DNA of 64,000 nucleotides from Vanilla planifolia (GCA_023846275.1 CM043878.1:12717501-12781500); one strand, 5' to 3'. Counted from the first letter of the stretch, positions 10,909-24,683 are shown. Notes: generated by a model not told the origin, from the sequence alone. Numbers and translations: made by a program.

Positions 10909-13900
10909 ATAAAAATATAAAAAATGCGTCATAATATTCATAGTTTTCTTTAAATTTTAATCGATTATTTAGTTAAATTGAAAAAAAAAACGATAAAATG
11001 TATATGCAGTTGTCTTTATTAATACCATTTGATAATGACTTTTTAAATATATTAAGTACGACTGAATCTTAAATTCATAAATATATCTGATAATTTTCAT
11101 AACTTTTTTGAACCTTCAAACGTAATATATTTTCTAAAACTTTACGAATAATTCACATGGAGAAAAAGAGATTTTTATTATAAAAAAATTCCTAAAACTA
11201 ATTATATATATGTGTGTTGATAGTTAATCACAAATATTTTTGTCATTATATTTGTTGAGAAAGGTAGTAAAATAATATTTATTTTTCAAAACCTTTTTTG
11301 TTAATTTATTCATTTATGTTTAAAAGTTTTTAAATTTTTTTATATTATATTTTTTGTTGTTCTTTTGAATCACTATTATTCTTAATAAAATAAAGAAGAC
11401 ATAAAATATATGCAATGAAAATAATTTTAATGATTAAATTTATTTATAAAAAATATAGTATGCATTAACTCTTATATATTATAATTTATGTTTAATACGT
11501 AGAAACCAAATATAATATATATAATATGTTAAGTTAAAAATTACAGTTTTATAATAATATAATCTTGAAAATTATGTAATATAATCATATTATTTATATT
11601 TGACAAAATAAATTCACTCTACTAACTTAATTTCATATTATAAAACATTTTTTCACTAATAAATTCATTTAAGTTAGAATTTTTTTAATTTTTTTAAATT
11701 TTTTAAATATATATTTGATATCACAATTATTCTCAATAATAATAGCTGATATGATGTGTATCAAGAAGAAAACAATTTTTACAAATAAATTTATTTATCT
11801 AAATTTTATTATTTGTCATGAATTAGTGAAATGTATAAATATTAATGTTATTTATTTTATATTTTTTTAAATAAAAATTGATTATACACATAAAATCAAA
11901 AGTAATGTAAAACATATAACATTTTTATTTATTGGTTTCCTAATTAAAAAAAAGAAAAAAAAATCAAACTCACAATGCACGTATTTTTTTAGTAGTCATC
12001 AATAATGACAATACTTTTATTTTAGTCACACATTATTAAATTATACAATTGTCAAATATCAAGACAAATGGTGAGTCAATTGAAACAAAATTTCTCCTAA
12101 AATATCACAATTTTGTGGGGTTATCATTTGCATAAGTCACATATTATATTATATATAAAAAATATAAAATGATAAACAATTCTAGAATATGTGAATATTA
12201 CAATAATTATGAACGTGGAATATTCAAAATAATTGTTCGTTTTATATATTTTTAGTATTTCGATTTTTTAGTATGATTTATTTCTTATTTCTTATTATTC
12301 TTCTATTTTTTTTGTTTTTTAATAATTTAAAATCTTAATTTTTATTTAGAGATAATAAAATTTTTTAAATTTATATCATTATTTTTTATTAACAATTGAT
12401 TTAATAATTTTAATGAAGAGGTTCATGTTTTGATATAGATATTTACATAAAATCCAAAACTTTAATTTATTCCTAATAAATAATAGTTTAATATTTATTT
12501 TGAAATGCTTTTGAAAACAGGCAGCGTAATTTATATTTTTCCGAACTTCGAAAAAAGAAGAAAAAAAAAAAGAAAAAAGAATACGTTTAAGCAATGCACT
12601 TTTTTTTTTGGTGTGTCCCGCACAATAACAACTCGTACAATTATAGGACCGTCCGCATAAACGTCATTATGCGGACGCCGAAAATGGCCGAAAATGGCCA
12701 AAATCCGTGAGCTGACACTCGCGGTTTTTCTGCGAAATCGCCGAATCCGAAGGGTTATTCAGTTTTGCAATGTCGCATAGAACTTTTATGCGGACACCCG
12801 CAAAACTACGAAAGCGACAAATATGCGACGTTTGTTTATTGGGTAATATCTCCACGTTTTTATTTTTAAATATTTAGGGTACTAGGTTATTTGTAAAATG
12901 TTTTCTAAATTTTTCTATTGGTGAAATATCAAAACAATTTTCATAATTTTTTTAATAATTAATATTAATATTTTCTAAAAAATAATATTTTAAATAAATA
13001 TTATTTTTTCTCTCTATCTTTCTATTTCTTCATTTTTTGTCTTTTATTTTATTAATAAATAGATTTTTATATTTACCTTACAAATTTCTCTCTAAAATTA
13101 ATATGATATGCATAATAATTGTTATTAAAACATATATTTATTTATAGCCATTCATTCTTTTGCAAAAATGCTTCCGTTTATTTATTATATGTCCCGCACC
13201 GTACAAAATATAAATTGTATGCATATGGCCGCATATTTGATGTATGCGGACGCAAAAAAAACCGTAAAACCCGTGAGCGAACCATCACGGATTTCTGCAG
13301 AAATTTGCCATGCAGCGGGTGCCAAATTTTGTGACGGTCGCATAGAACGTTCTATGCGGAACGGCTTAATATAAAAATATCTATTCTTATGCGGCTTAAT
13401 TGTAGGATTCTCGGCGTTTTCCTTTTTTCCAATTTAAATATTTATGATTAGAGTATATAAAATATTAATTTATTTTTTATAACATGGAGAATGAAGAAAA
13501 TTTCTTTTGAATATTTTAATTTAGCAGAAATGTAGTCTAATTATTTTTAAAATTTTTTTATTTAAAAATATAAATAAAAAAATAATCTCAAAAGAAATAT
13601 TATCGTTATATATTATTTTTTTTATTTTTAAAATGAAATCCTAAAATATTAATTGAAAAATAAAAATATAAAATTATTTTTTCCTTTTATCAATAATATA
13701 ATTTACTTGTTTATCATTCATGTTACAAAGAAAATTAACAAGGGATCGTTCTGGTGATCCACGATTCATATAAATATATTTATAATGAGTAGAGAAAATA
13801 AATATAAAATTTAAAACCTAAATAATATTCGCAACTTGATAAAATGGCTCAACGAATTAAATAGAATTATATGCGAACAGAATCCCAAAATTTAAGTATA

Positions 13901-14546
13901 GTATACTACAAAAATGTAATAAAGGCTTCTTCGTAATTCACTTACGGCTATCAAATTATAAAAAAAATTAACAAATAAATTTTTACGGAAGCATTCGATA
14001 ATATGAGCAGCCAAACGAAACTGCAAAAATTACTCGATAAATAAACGAATAAATATATTTATTAATACACATATTTATTTATTTTTCTTCTTTCAATATT
14101 AAATCAAAGTATTATGATAAATAACTATTTTAATTATTTATTAGTTCAATGTTTTATTTTAAAAACAAAAACTCTAAAATTTCTTTCATATATTAAAAGT
14201 AAAGAGTGGATATTAGTTTTCATATCGATTATATAATATAATTGTCATTTATATTTTAATATTTTAAATTAATTCAATTAATATATATATATATATATAT
14301 ATATTATTTAGAAGAGAAAAATAAAAATTTGAAAATATGGGAGATTCATGACGAAAAATAAATACAATTGTTAGAATTAGAGACTAACATGATGTCATAA
14401 TATAAAAAAAATAATTTAATAACACACTAAAAGAAGCCAAAAAAATATTGCGGAAATTTTTTTTTTGATAATTCAATTATACAAACTAAATCATTAGACA
14501 ATCGACAAGGGTACTTTTACTTAAGAAATTTGTAAATTGGATCACG
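10909..14546 (+). repeat. Unit 4, family I (3,638 bp)
   Basis: Module A 12614-12856, module B 13190-13416, TA run 23 bases near 14281-14303. Module B is one base longer than in other units because its A run after GGACGC has eight A instead of seven. Confidence 0.97.
13190..13416. repeat. Module B of unit 4 with an extra A
   Basis: The A run after GGACGC has eight A where all other units have seven. The insertion shifts the chance forward frame that crosses module B. That this is tolerated in one copy argues against coding, although a consensus error in the A run is equally possible. Confidence 0.85.
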
Positions 14547-17500
14547 ATAAAAATATAAAAAATGCGTCATAATATTCATAGTTTTCTTTAAATTTTAATC
14601 GATTATTTAGTTAAATTGAAAAAAAAAACGATAAAATGTATATGCAGTTGTCTTTATTAATACCATTTGATAATGACTTTTTAAATATATTAAGTACGAC
14701 TGAATCTTAAATTCATAAATATATCTGATAATTTTCATAACTTTTTTGAACCTTCAAACGTAATATATTTTCTAAAACTTTACGAATAATTCACATGGAG
14801 AAAAAGAGATTTTTATTATAAAAAAATTCCTAAAACTAATTATATATATGTGTGTTGATAGTTAATCACAAATATTTTTGTCATTATATTTGTTGAGAAA
14901 GGTAGTAAAATAATATTTATTTTTCAAAACCTTTTTTGTTAATTTATTCATTTATGTTTAAAAGTTTTTAAATTTTTTTATATTATATTTTTTGTTGTTC
15001 TTTTGAATCACTATTATTCTTAATAAAATAAAGAAGACATAAAATATATGCAATGAAAATAATTTTAATGATTAAATTTATTTATAAAAAATATAGTATG
15101 CATTAACTCTTATATATTATAATTTATGTTTAATACGTAGAAACCAAATATAATATATATAATATGTTAAGTTAAAAATTACAGTTTTATAATAATATAA
15201 TCTTGAAAATTATGTAATATAATCATATTATTTATATTTGACAAAATAAATTCACTCTACTAACTTAATTTCATATTATAAAACATTTTTTCACTAATAA
15301 ATTCATTTAAGTTAGAATTTTTTTAATTTTTTTAAATTTTTTAAATATATATTTGATATCACAATTATTCTCAATAATAATAGCTGATATGATGTGTATC
15401 AAGAAGAAAACAATTTTTACAAATAAATTTATTTATCTAAATTTTATTATTTGTCATGAATTAGTGAAATGTATAAATATTAATGTTATTTATTTTATAT
15501 TTTTTTAAATAAAAATTGATTATACACATAAAATCAAAAGTAATGTAAAACATATAACATTTTTATTTATTGGTTTCCTAATTAAAAAAAAGAAAAAAAA
15601 ATCAAACTCACAATGCACGTATTTTTTTAGTAGTCATCAATAATGACAATACTTTTATTTTAGTCACACATTATTAAATTATACAATTGTCAAATATCAA
15701 GACAAATGGTGAGTCAATTGAAACAAAATTTCTCCTAAAATATCACAATTTTGTGGGGTTATCATTTGCATAAGTCACATATTATATTATATATAAAAAA
15801 TATAAAATGATAAACAATTCTAGAATATGTGAATATTACAATAATTATGAACGTGAATATTCAAAATAATTGTTCGTTTTATATATTTTTAGTATTTCGA
15901 TTTTTTAGTATGATTTATTTCTTATTTCTTATTATTCTTCTATTTTTTTTGTTTTTTAATAATTTAAAATCTTAATTTTTATTTAGAGATAATAAAATTT
16001 TTTAAATTTATATCATTATTTTTATTAACAATTGATTTAATAATTTTAATGAAGAGGTTCATGTTTTGATATAGATATTTACATAAAATCCAAAACTTTA
16101 ATTATTCTAATAAATAATAGTTTAATATTTATTTTGAAATGCTTTTGAAAACAGGCAGCGTAATTTATATTTTTCCGAACTTCGAAAAAAGAAGAAAAAA
16201 AAAAGAAAAAAGAATACGTTTAAGCAATGCACTTTTTTTTTTGGTGTGTCCCCGCACAATAACAACTCGTACAATTATAGGACCGTCCGCATAAACGTCA
16301 TTATGCGGACGCCGAAAATGGCCGAAAATGGCCAAAATCCGTGAGCTGACACTCGCGGTTTTTCTGCGAAATCGCCGAATCCGAAGGGTTATTCAGTTTT
16401 GCAATGTCGCATAGAACTTTTATGCGGACACCCGCAAAACTACGAAAGCGACAAATATGCGACGTTTGTTTATTGGGTAATATCTCCACGTTTTTATTTT
16501 AAATATTTAGGGTACTAGGTTATTTGTAAAATGTTTTCTAAATTTTTCTATTGGTGAAATATCAAAACAATTTTCATAATTTTTTTAATAATTAATATTA
16601 ATATTTTCTAAAAAATAATATTTTAAATAAATATTATTTTTTCTCTCTATCTTTCTATTTCTTCATTTTTTGTCTTTTATTTTATTAATAAATAGATTTT
16701 TATATTTACCTTACAAATTTCTCTCTAAAATTAATATGATATGCATAATAATTGTTATTAAAACATATATTTATTTATAGCCATTCATTCTTTTGCAAAA
16801 ATGCTTCCGTTTATTTATTATATGTCCCGCACCGTACAAAATATAAATTGTATGCATATGGCCGCATATTTGATGTATGCGGACGCAAAAAAACCGTAAA
16901 ACCCGTGAGCGAACCATCACGGATTTCTGCAGAAATTTGCCATGCAGCGGGTGCCAAATTTTGTGACGGTCGCATAGAACGTTCTATGCGGAACGGCTTA
17001 ATATAAAAATATCTATTCTTATGCGGCTTAATTGTAGGATTCTCGGCGTTTTCCTTTTTTCCAATTTAAATATTTATGATTAGAGTATATAAAATATTAA
17101 TTTATTTTTTATAACATGGAGAATGAAGAAAATTTCTTTTGAATATTTTAATTTAGCAGAAATGTAGTCTAATTATTTTTAAAATTTTTTTATTAAAAAT
17201 ATAAATAAAAAAATAATCTCAAAAGAAATATTATCGTTATATATTATTTTTTTATTTTTAAAATGAAATCCTAAAATATTAATTGAAAAATAAAAATATA
17301 AAATTATTTTTTCCTTTTATCAATAATATAATTTACTTGTTTATCATTCATGTTACAAAGAAAATTAACAAGGGATCGTTCTCGTGATCCACGATTCATA
17401 TAAATATATTTATAATGAGTAGAGAAAATAAATATAAAATTTAAAACCTAAATAATATTCGCAACTTGATAAAATGGCTCAACGAATTAAATAGAATTAT

Positions 17501-18174
17501 ATGCGAACAGAATCCCAAAATTTAAGTATAGTATACTACAAAAATGTAATAAAGGCTTCTTCGTAATTCACTTACGGCTATCAAATTATAAAAAAAATTA
17601 ACAAATAAATTTTTACGGAAGCATTCGATAATATGAGCAGCCAAACGAAACTGCAAAAATTACTCGATAAATAAACGAATAAATATATTTATTAATACAC
17701 ATATTTATTTATTTTTCTTCTTTCAATATTAAATCAAAGTATTATGATAAATAACTATTTTAATTATTTATTAGTTCAATGTTTTATTTTAAAAACAAAA
17801 ACTCTAAAATTTCTTTCATATATTAAAAGTAAAGAGTGGATATTAGTTTTCATATCGATTATATAATATAATTGTCATTTATATTTTAATATTTTAAATT
17901 AATTCAATTAATATATATATATATATATATATTATTTAGAAGAGAAAAATAAAAATTTGAAAATATGGGAGATTCATGACGAAAAATAAATACAATTGTT
18001 AGAATTAGAGACTAACATGATGTCATAATATAAAAAAAATAATTTAATAACACACTAAAAGAAGCCAAAAAAATATTGCGGAAATTTTTTTTTTGATAAT
18101 TCAATTATACAAACTAAATCATTAGACAATCGACAAGGGTACTTTTACTTAAGAAATTTGTAAATTGGATCACG
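14547..18174 (+). repeat. Unit 5, family I (3,628 bp), with many single-base deletions in its second half
   Basis: Module A 16247-16490 (one extra C in the CCC run of its start), module B 16823-17048, TA run 21 bases. From about 15855 on, single bases are missing relative to units 1-4, for example one G in GAACGTGGAAT, one T in ATTATTTTTTATT and bases in AATTTATTCCTAAT. At 17383 it carries C (CTCGTGATCC), the family II state, while units 1-4 have G. Confidence 0.96.
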
Positions 18175-19289
18175 ATAAAAATATAAAAAATGCGTCATAA
18201 TATTCATAGTTTTCTTAATTTTAATCGATTATTTAGTTAAATTGAAAAAAAAAACGATAAAATGTATATGCAGTTGTCTTTATTAATACCATTTGATAAT
18301 GACTTTTTAAATATATTAAGTACGACTGAATCTTAAATTCATAAATATATCTGATAATTTTCATAACTTTTTTGAACCTTCAAACGTAATATATTTTCTA
18401 AACTTTACGAATAATTCACATGGAGAAAAAGAGATTTTTATTATAAAAAAATTCCTAAAACTAATTATATATGTGTGTTGATAGTTAATCACAAATATTT
18501 TTGTCATTATATTTGTTGAGAAAGGTAGTAAAATAATATTTATTTTTCAAAACCTTTTTTGTTAATTTATTCATTTATGTTTAAAAGTTTTTAAATTTTT
18601 TTATATTATATTTTTTGTTGTTCTTTTGAATCACTATTATTCTTAATAAAATAAAGAAGACATAAAATATATGCAATGAAAATAATTTTAATGATTAAAT
18701 TTATTTATAAAAAATATAGTATGCATTAACTCTTATATATTATAATTTATGTTTAATACGTAGAAACCAAATATAATATATATAATATGTTAAGTTAAAA
18801 ATTACAGTTTTATAATAATATAATCTTGAAAATTATGTAATATAATCATATTATTTATATTTGACAAAATAAATTCACTCTACTAACTTAATTTCATATT
18901 ATAAAACATTTTTTCACTAATAAATTCATTTAAGTTAGAATTTTTTTAATTTTTTTAAATTTTTAAATATATATTTGATATCACAATTATTCTCAATAAT
19001 AATAGCTGATATGATGTGTATCAAGAAGAAAACAATTTTTACAAATAAATTTATTTATCTAAATTTTATTATTTGTCATGAATTAGTGAAATGTATAAAT
19101 ATTAATGTTATTTATTTTATATTTTTTAAATAAAAATTGATTATACACATAAATCAAAAGTAATGTAAAACATATAACATTTTTATTTATTGGTTTCCTA
19201 ATTAAAAAAAAGAAAAAAAATCAAACTCACAATGCACGTATTTTTTAGTAGTCATCAATAATGACAATACTTTTATTTTAGTCACACAT

Positions 19290-19312
19290 NNNNNNNNNNN
19301 NNNNNNNNNNNN
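19290..19312. other. Assembly gap of 23 N
   Basis: The sequence before the gap ends at the equivalent of unit 1 base 1125, and the sequence after it starts at the equivalent of base 1897. At least 771 bases, or 771 plus any number of whole units, are therefore missing. The unit family changes from I to II across it. Confidence 0.97.
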
Positions 19313-19364
19313 ACTACGAAGGCGACAAACATGCGACGTTTGTTTATTGGGTAATATCTCCACG
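19313..19364. repeat. Module A of unit 6, only the last 52 bases
   Basis: It reads ACTACGAAGGCGACAAACAT and onward, the family II version (family I has GAAAGCGACAAATAT). The rest of the module, including all three stems, is lost in the gap. Confidence 0.9.
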
Positions 19365-20768
19365 TTTTTATTTTTAAATGTTTAGGGTACTAGGTTATTC
19401 GTAAAATGTTTTCTAAATTTTTCTATTGGTGAAATATCAAAACAATTTTCATAATTTTTTTAATAATTAATATTAATATTTTCTAAAAAAATATATTTTA
19501 AATAAATATTATTTTTTCTCTCTATCTTTCTATTTCTTCATTTTTTGTCTTTTATTTTATTAATAAATAGATTTTTATATTTACCTTGCAAATTTCTCTC
19601 TAAAATTAATATGATATGCATAATAATTGTTATTAAAATATATATTTATTTATAGCCATTCATTCTTTTGCAAAAATACTTCCGTTTATTTATTATATGT
19701 CCCGCACCGTACAAAATATAAATTGTATGCATATGGCCGCATATTTGATGTATGCGGACGCAAAAAAACCGTAAAACCCGTGAGCGAACCATCACGGATT
19801 TCTGCATAAATTTGCCATGCAGCGGGTGCCAAATTTTGTGACGGTCGCATAGAACGTTCTGTGCGGAACGGCTTAATATAAATACATCTATTCTTATGCG
19901 GCTTAATTGTAGGATTCTCGGCGTTTTCCTTTTTTCCAATTTGAATATTTATGATTAGAGTTTATAAAATATTAATTTATTTTTTATAACATGGAGAATG
20001 AAGAAAATTTCTTTTGAATATTTTAATTTAGCAGAAATGTAGTCTAATTATTTTTAAAATTTTTTTATTTAAAAATATAAATAAAAAAATAATCTCAAAA
20101 GAAATATTATCGTTATATATTATTTTTTTATTTTTAAAATGAAATCCTAAAATATTAATTGAAAAATTAAAATATAAAATTATTTTTTCCTTTTATCAAT
20201 AATATAATTTACTTGTTTATCATTCATGTTACAAAGAAAATTAACAAGGGATCGTTCTCGTGATCTACGATTCATATAAATATATTTATAATGAGTAGAG
20301 AAAATAAATATAAAATTCAAAACCTAAATAATATTCGCAACTTGATAAAATGGCTCAACGAATTAAATAGAATTATATGCGAACAGAATCCCAAAATTTA
20401 AGTATAGTATATTACAAAAATGTAATAAAGGCTTCTTCGTAATTCACTTACGGCTATCAAATTATAAAAAAAATTAACAAATAAATTTTTACGGAAGCAT
20501 TCGATAATATGAGCAGCCAAACGAAACTGCAAAAATTACTCGATAAATAAACGAATAAACATATTTATTAATACACATATTTATTTATTTTTCTTCTCTC
20601 AATATTAAATCAGAGTATTATGATAAATAACTATTTTAATTATTTATTAGTTCAATGTTTTATTCTAAAAACAAAAACTCTAAAATTTCTTTCATATATT
20701 AAAAGTAAAGAGTGGATATTAGTTTTCATATCGATTATATAATATAGTTGTCATTTATATTTTAAATT

Positions 20769-20812
<44 letters not shown>

Positions 20813-22762
20813 TAGAAGAGAAAAATAAAAATTTGAAAATATGGGAGATTCATGACGAAAACTAAATACAATTGTTAGAATTAGAGACTAACATGATGTC
20901 ATAATATAAAAAAAATAATTTAATAACACGCTAAAAGAAGCCCAAAAAATCGTGCAGAAATGTTTTTTTTGATAATTCAATTATACAAACTAAATCATTA
21001 GACAATCGACAAGGGTACTTTTACTTAAGAAATTTTTAAATTGGATCACGATAAAAATATAAAAAATGCGTCATAATATTTATGGTTTTCTTTAAATTTT
21101 AATCGATTATTTAGTTAAATTGAAAAAAAAAAAACGATAAAATGTACATGCAGTTGTCTTTATTAATACCATTTGATAATGACTTTTTAAATATATTAAG
21201 TACAACTGAATCTTAAATTCATAAATATATCTGATAATTTTCATAACTTTTTTGAACCTTCAAACGTAATATATTTTCTAAAACTTTACGAATAATTCAC
21301 ATGGAGAAAAAGAGATTTTTATTATAAAAAAATTCCTAAAACTAATTATATATATGTGTGTTGATAGTTAATCACAAATATTTTTGTCATTACATTTGTT
21401 GAGAAAGGTAGTAAAATAATATTTATTTTTCAAAATCTTTTTTGTTAATTAATTCATTTATGTTTAAAAGTTTTTTAATTTTTTTATATTATATTTTTTG
21501 TTGTTCTTTTGAATCACTATTATTCTTAATAGTATAAAGAAGACATAAAATATATGCAATGAAAATAATTTTAATGATTAAATTTATTTATAAAAAATAT
21601 AGTATGCATTAACTCTTATATATTATAATTTATGTTTAATACGTAGAAACCAAATATAATATATATAATATGTTAAGTTAAAAATTACAGTTTTATAATA
21701 ATATAATCTTGAAAATTATGTAATATAATCATATTATTTATATTTGACAAAATAAATTCACTCTACTAACTTAATTTCATATTATAAAACATTTTTTCAC
21801 TAATAAATTCATTTAAGTTAGAATTTTTTTAATTTTTTAATTTTTTTAAATTTTTTAAATATATATTTTATATCACAATTATTCTCAACAATAATAGCTA
21901 ATATGATGTGTATCAAGAAGAAAACAATTTTTACAATTAAATTTATTTATCTAAATTTTATTATTTATCATGAATTAGTGAAATGTATAAATATTAATGT
22001 TATTTATTTTATATTTTTTTAAATAAAAATTGATTATACACATAAAATCAAAAGTAATGTAAAACATATAACATTTTTATTTATTGGTTTCCTAATTAAA
22101 AAAAAGAAAAAAAAATCAAACTCACAATGCACGTATTTTTTTAGTAGTCATCAATAATGACAATACTTTTATTTTAGTCACACATTATTAAATTATACAA
22201 TTGTCAAATATCAAGACAAATGGTGAGTCAATTAAAACAAAATTTCTCCTAAAATATCACAATTTTGTGGGGTTATCATTTGCATAAGTCACATATTATA
22301 TTATATATAAAAAATATAAAATGATAAACAATTCTAGAATATGTGAATATTACAATAATTATGAACGTAGAATATTCAAAATAATTGTTCGTTTTATATA
22401 TTTTTAGTATTTCGATTTTTCAGTATGATTTATTTTTTATTTTTTATTATTCTTCTATTTTTTTTTGTTTTTTAATAATTTAAAATCTTAATTTTTATTT
22501 AGAAATAATAAAATTTTTTAAATTTATATCATTATTTTTTATTAACAATTGATTTAATAATTTTAATGAAGAGGTTCATGTTTTGATATAGATATTTACA
22601 TAAAATCCAAAACTTTAATTTATTCCTAATAAATAATAGTTTAATATTTATTTTGAAATGCTTTTGAAAACAGGCAGCGTAATTTATATTTTTCCGAACT
22701 TCGAAAAAAGAAAAAAAAAAAAAAAAGAATACGTTTAAGCAATGCACTTTTTTTTTTTGGTG

Positions 22763-22995
22763 TGTCCCGCACAATAACAACTCGTACAATTATAGGACCG
22801 TCCGCATAAACGTCATGATGCGGACGCCGAAAATGGCCAAAATCCGTGAGCTAACACTCACGGTTTTTCTGCGAAATCGCCGAATCCGAAGGGTTATTCA
22901 GTTTTGCAATGTCGCACAGAACTTTGATGCGGACACCCGCAAAACTACGAAGGCGACAAACATGCGACGTTTGTTTATTGGGTAATATCTCCACG
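22763..22995. repeat. Module A (family II reference, unit 7)
   Basis: It is 233 bases long. Compared with family I it lacks one copy of the 10-base GAAAATGGCC duplication. It has a mismatch-free stem 2 (CCGTGAG/CTCACGG), a shortened stem 1 and a weakened stem 3. Most differences from family I are transitions, several at CpG sites (for example CTCGCGG versus CTCACGG). Confidence 0.85.
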
Positions 22996-23328
22996 TTTTT
23001 ATTTTTAAATGTTTAGGGTACTAGGTTATTCGTAAAATGTTTTCTAAATTTTTCTATTGGTGAAATATCAAAACAATTTTCATAATTTTTTTAATAATTA
23101 ATATTAATATTTTCTAAAAAAATATATTTTAAATAAATATTATTTTTTCTCTCTATCTTTCTATTTCTTCATTTTTTGTCTTTTATTTTATTAATAAATA
23201 GATTTTTATATTTACCTTGCAAATTTCTCTCTAAAATTAATATGATATGCATAATAATTGTTATTAAAATATATATTTATTTATAGCCATTCATTCTTTT
23301 GCAAAAATACTTCCGTTTATTTATTATA

Positions 23329-23554
23329 TGTCCCGCACCGTACAAAATATAAATTGTATGCATATGGCCGCATATTTGATGTATGCGGACGCAAAAAAAC
23401 CGTAAAACCCGTGAGCGAACCATCACGGATTTCTGCATAAATTTGCCATGCAGCGGGTGCCAAATTTTGTGACGGTCGCATAGAACGTTCTGTGCGGAAC
23501 GGCTTAATATAAAAACATCTATTCTTATGCGGCTTAATTGTAGGATTCTCGGCG
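23329..23554. repeat. Module B (family II reference, unit 7)
   Basis: It is the same length as family I module B. Differences are few: TGCATAAATTT for TGCAGAAATTT near 23434, CTGTGCGG for CTATGCGG near 23490, and AAACATC for AAATATC near 23514. The AAATTTG/CAAATTT stem and the CCGTGA/TCACGG stem are unchanged. On the minus strand the family differences happen to open a 97-codon frame (23277-23570) with no recognisable family. Confidence 0.85.
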
Positions 23555-23921
23555 TTTTCCTTTTTTCCAATTTGAATATTTATGATTAGAGTTTATAAAA
23601 TATTAATTTATTTTTTATAACATGGAGAATGAAGAAAATTTCTTTTGAATATTTTAATTTAGCAGAAATGTAGTCTAATTATTTTTAAAATTTTTTTATT
23701 TAAAAATATAAATAAAAAAATAATCTCAAAAGAAATATTATCGTTATATATTATTTTTTTATTTTTAAAATGAAATCCTAAAATATTAATTGAAAAATTA
23801 AAATATAAAATTATTTTTTCCTTTTATCAATAATATAATTTACTTGTTTATCATTCATGTTACAAAGAAAATTAACAAGGGATCGTTCTCGTGATCTACG
23901 ATTCATATAAATATATTTATA

Positions 23922-24032
23922 ATGAGTAGAGAAAATAAATATAAAATTCAAAACCTAAATAATATTCGCAACTTGATAAAATGGCTCAACGAATTAAATA
24001 GAATTATATGCGAACAGAATCCCAAAATTTAA
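23922..24032 (+). other. 36-codon open frame in segment C, open only in family II (coding doubtful)
   Basis: The frame starts MSRENKYKIQNL and ends EQNPKI, with a stretch (NIRNLIKWLNELNRII) that could form an amphipathic helix. It is intact in all 13 family II units (starts at 20291, 23922, 27558, 31192, 34823, 38445, 42073, 45704, 49334, 52962, 56592, 60227 and 63849). Unit 12 has a Q to E change near the C-terminal end. In family I the tenth codon CAA is TAA, leaving nine codons. Array homogenisation alone explains the conservation, there is no clear translation context, and no family is recognised. I treat it as probably non-coding. Confidence 0.2.
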
Positions 24033-24399
24033 GTATAGTATATTACAAAAATGTAATAAAGGCTTCTTCGTAATTCACTTACGGCTATCAAATTATAAAA
24101 AAAATTAACAAATAAATTTTTACGGAAGCATTCGATAATATGAGCAGCCAAACGAAACTGCAAAAATTACTCGATAAATAAACGAATAAACATATTTATT
24201 AATACACATATTTATTTATTTTTCTTCTCTCAATATTAAATCAGAGTATTATGATAAATAACTATTTTAATTATTTATTAGTTCAATGTTTTATTCTAAA
24301 AACAAAAACTCTAAAATTTCTTTCATATATTAAAAGTAAAGAGTGGATATTAGTTTTCATATCGATTATATAATATAGTTGTCATTTATATTTTAAATT

Positions 24400-24445
<46 letters not shown>

Positions 24446-24683
24446 TAGAAGAGAAAAATAAAAATTTGAAAATATGGGAGATTCATGACGAAAACTAAAT
24501 ACAATTGTTAGAATTAGAGACTAACATGATGTCATAATATAAAAAAAATAATTTAATAACACGCTAAAAGAAGCCCAAAAAATCGTGCGGAAATGTTTTT
24601 TTTGATAATTCAATTATACAAACTAAATCATTAGACAATCGACAAGGGTACTTTTACTTAAGAAATTTTTAAATTGGATCACG

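Larger units (their letters stand above)
18175..21050 (+). repeat. Unit 6, chimeric: family I left part, assembly gap, family II right part
   Basis: The left part (18175-19289) matches family I and stops at the position equivalent to unit 1 base 1125. The right part (19313-21050) matches family II and resumes at the equivalent of unit 1 base 1897. The end of module A (19313-19364) and all of module B (19698-19923) are present. Restoring the 771 missing bases would give about 3,624 bases. TA run 33 bases. Private bases in the right part include AATACATCT near 19881 and GTGCAGAAA near 20952. Confidence 0.95.
21051..24683 (+). repeat. Unit 7, family II (3,633 bp), reference for family II
   Basis: Module A 22763-22995 (ten bases shorter than family I), module B 23329-23554, TA run 35 bases at 24406-24440. 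Family II diagnostic states include ATTTATGG near the unit start, AGTACAACTG, AATAGTATAAAG, an extra AATTTTTTT block near 21836, and GTGATCTACG near 23891. It has GTATATTAC near 24037 and the CAAGGGTA/TTTTTAAATT version of the unit end. Confidence 0.97.

Noticed and set aside
19646..19939. Minus-strand 97-codon frame across module B, repeated in every family II unit
   Set aside because: It overlaps the palindrome and stems, exists only because of a few family differences, is closed in family I, resembles no known protein and lies opposite another chance frame. Its conservation is that of the array.
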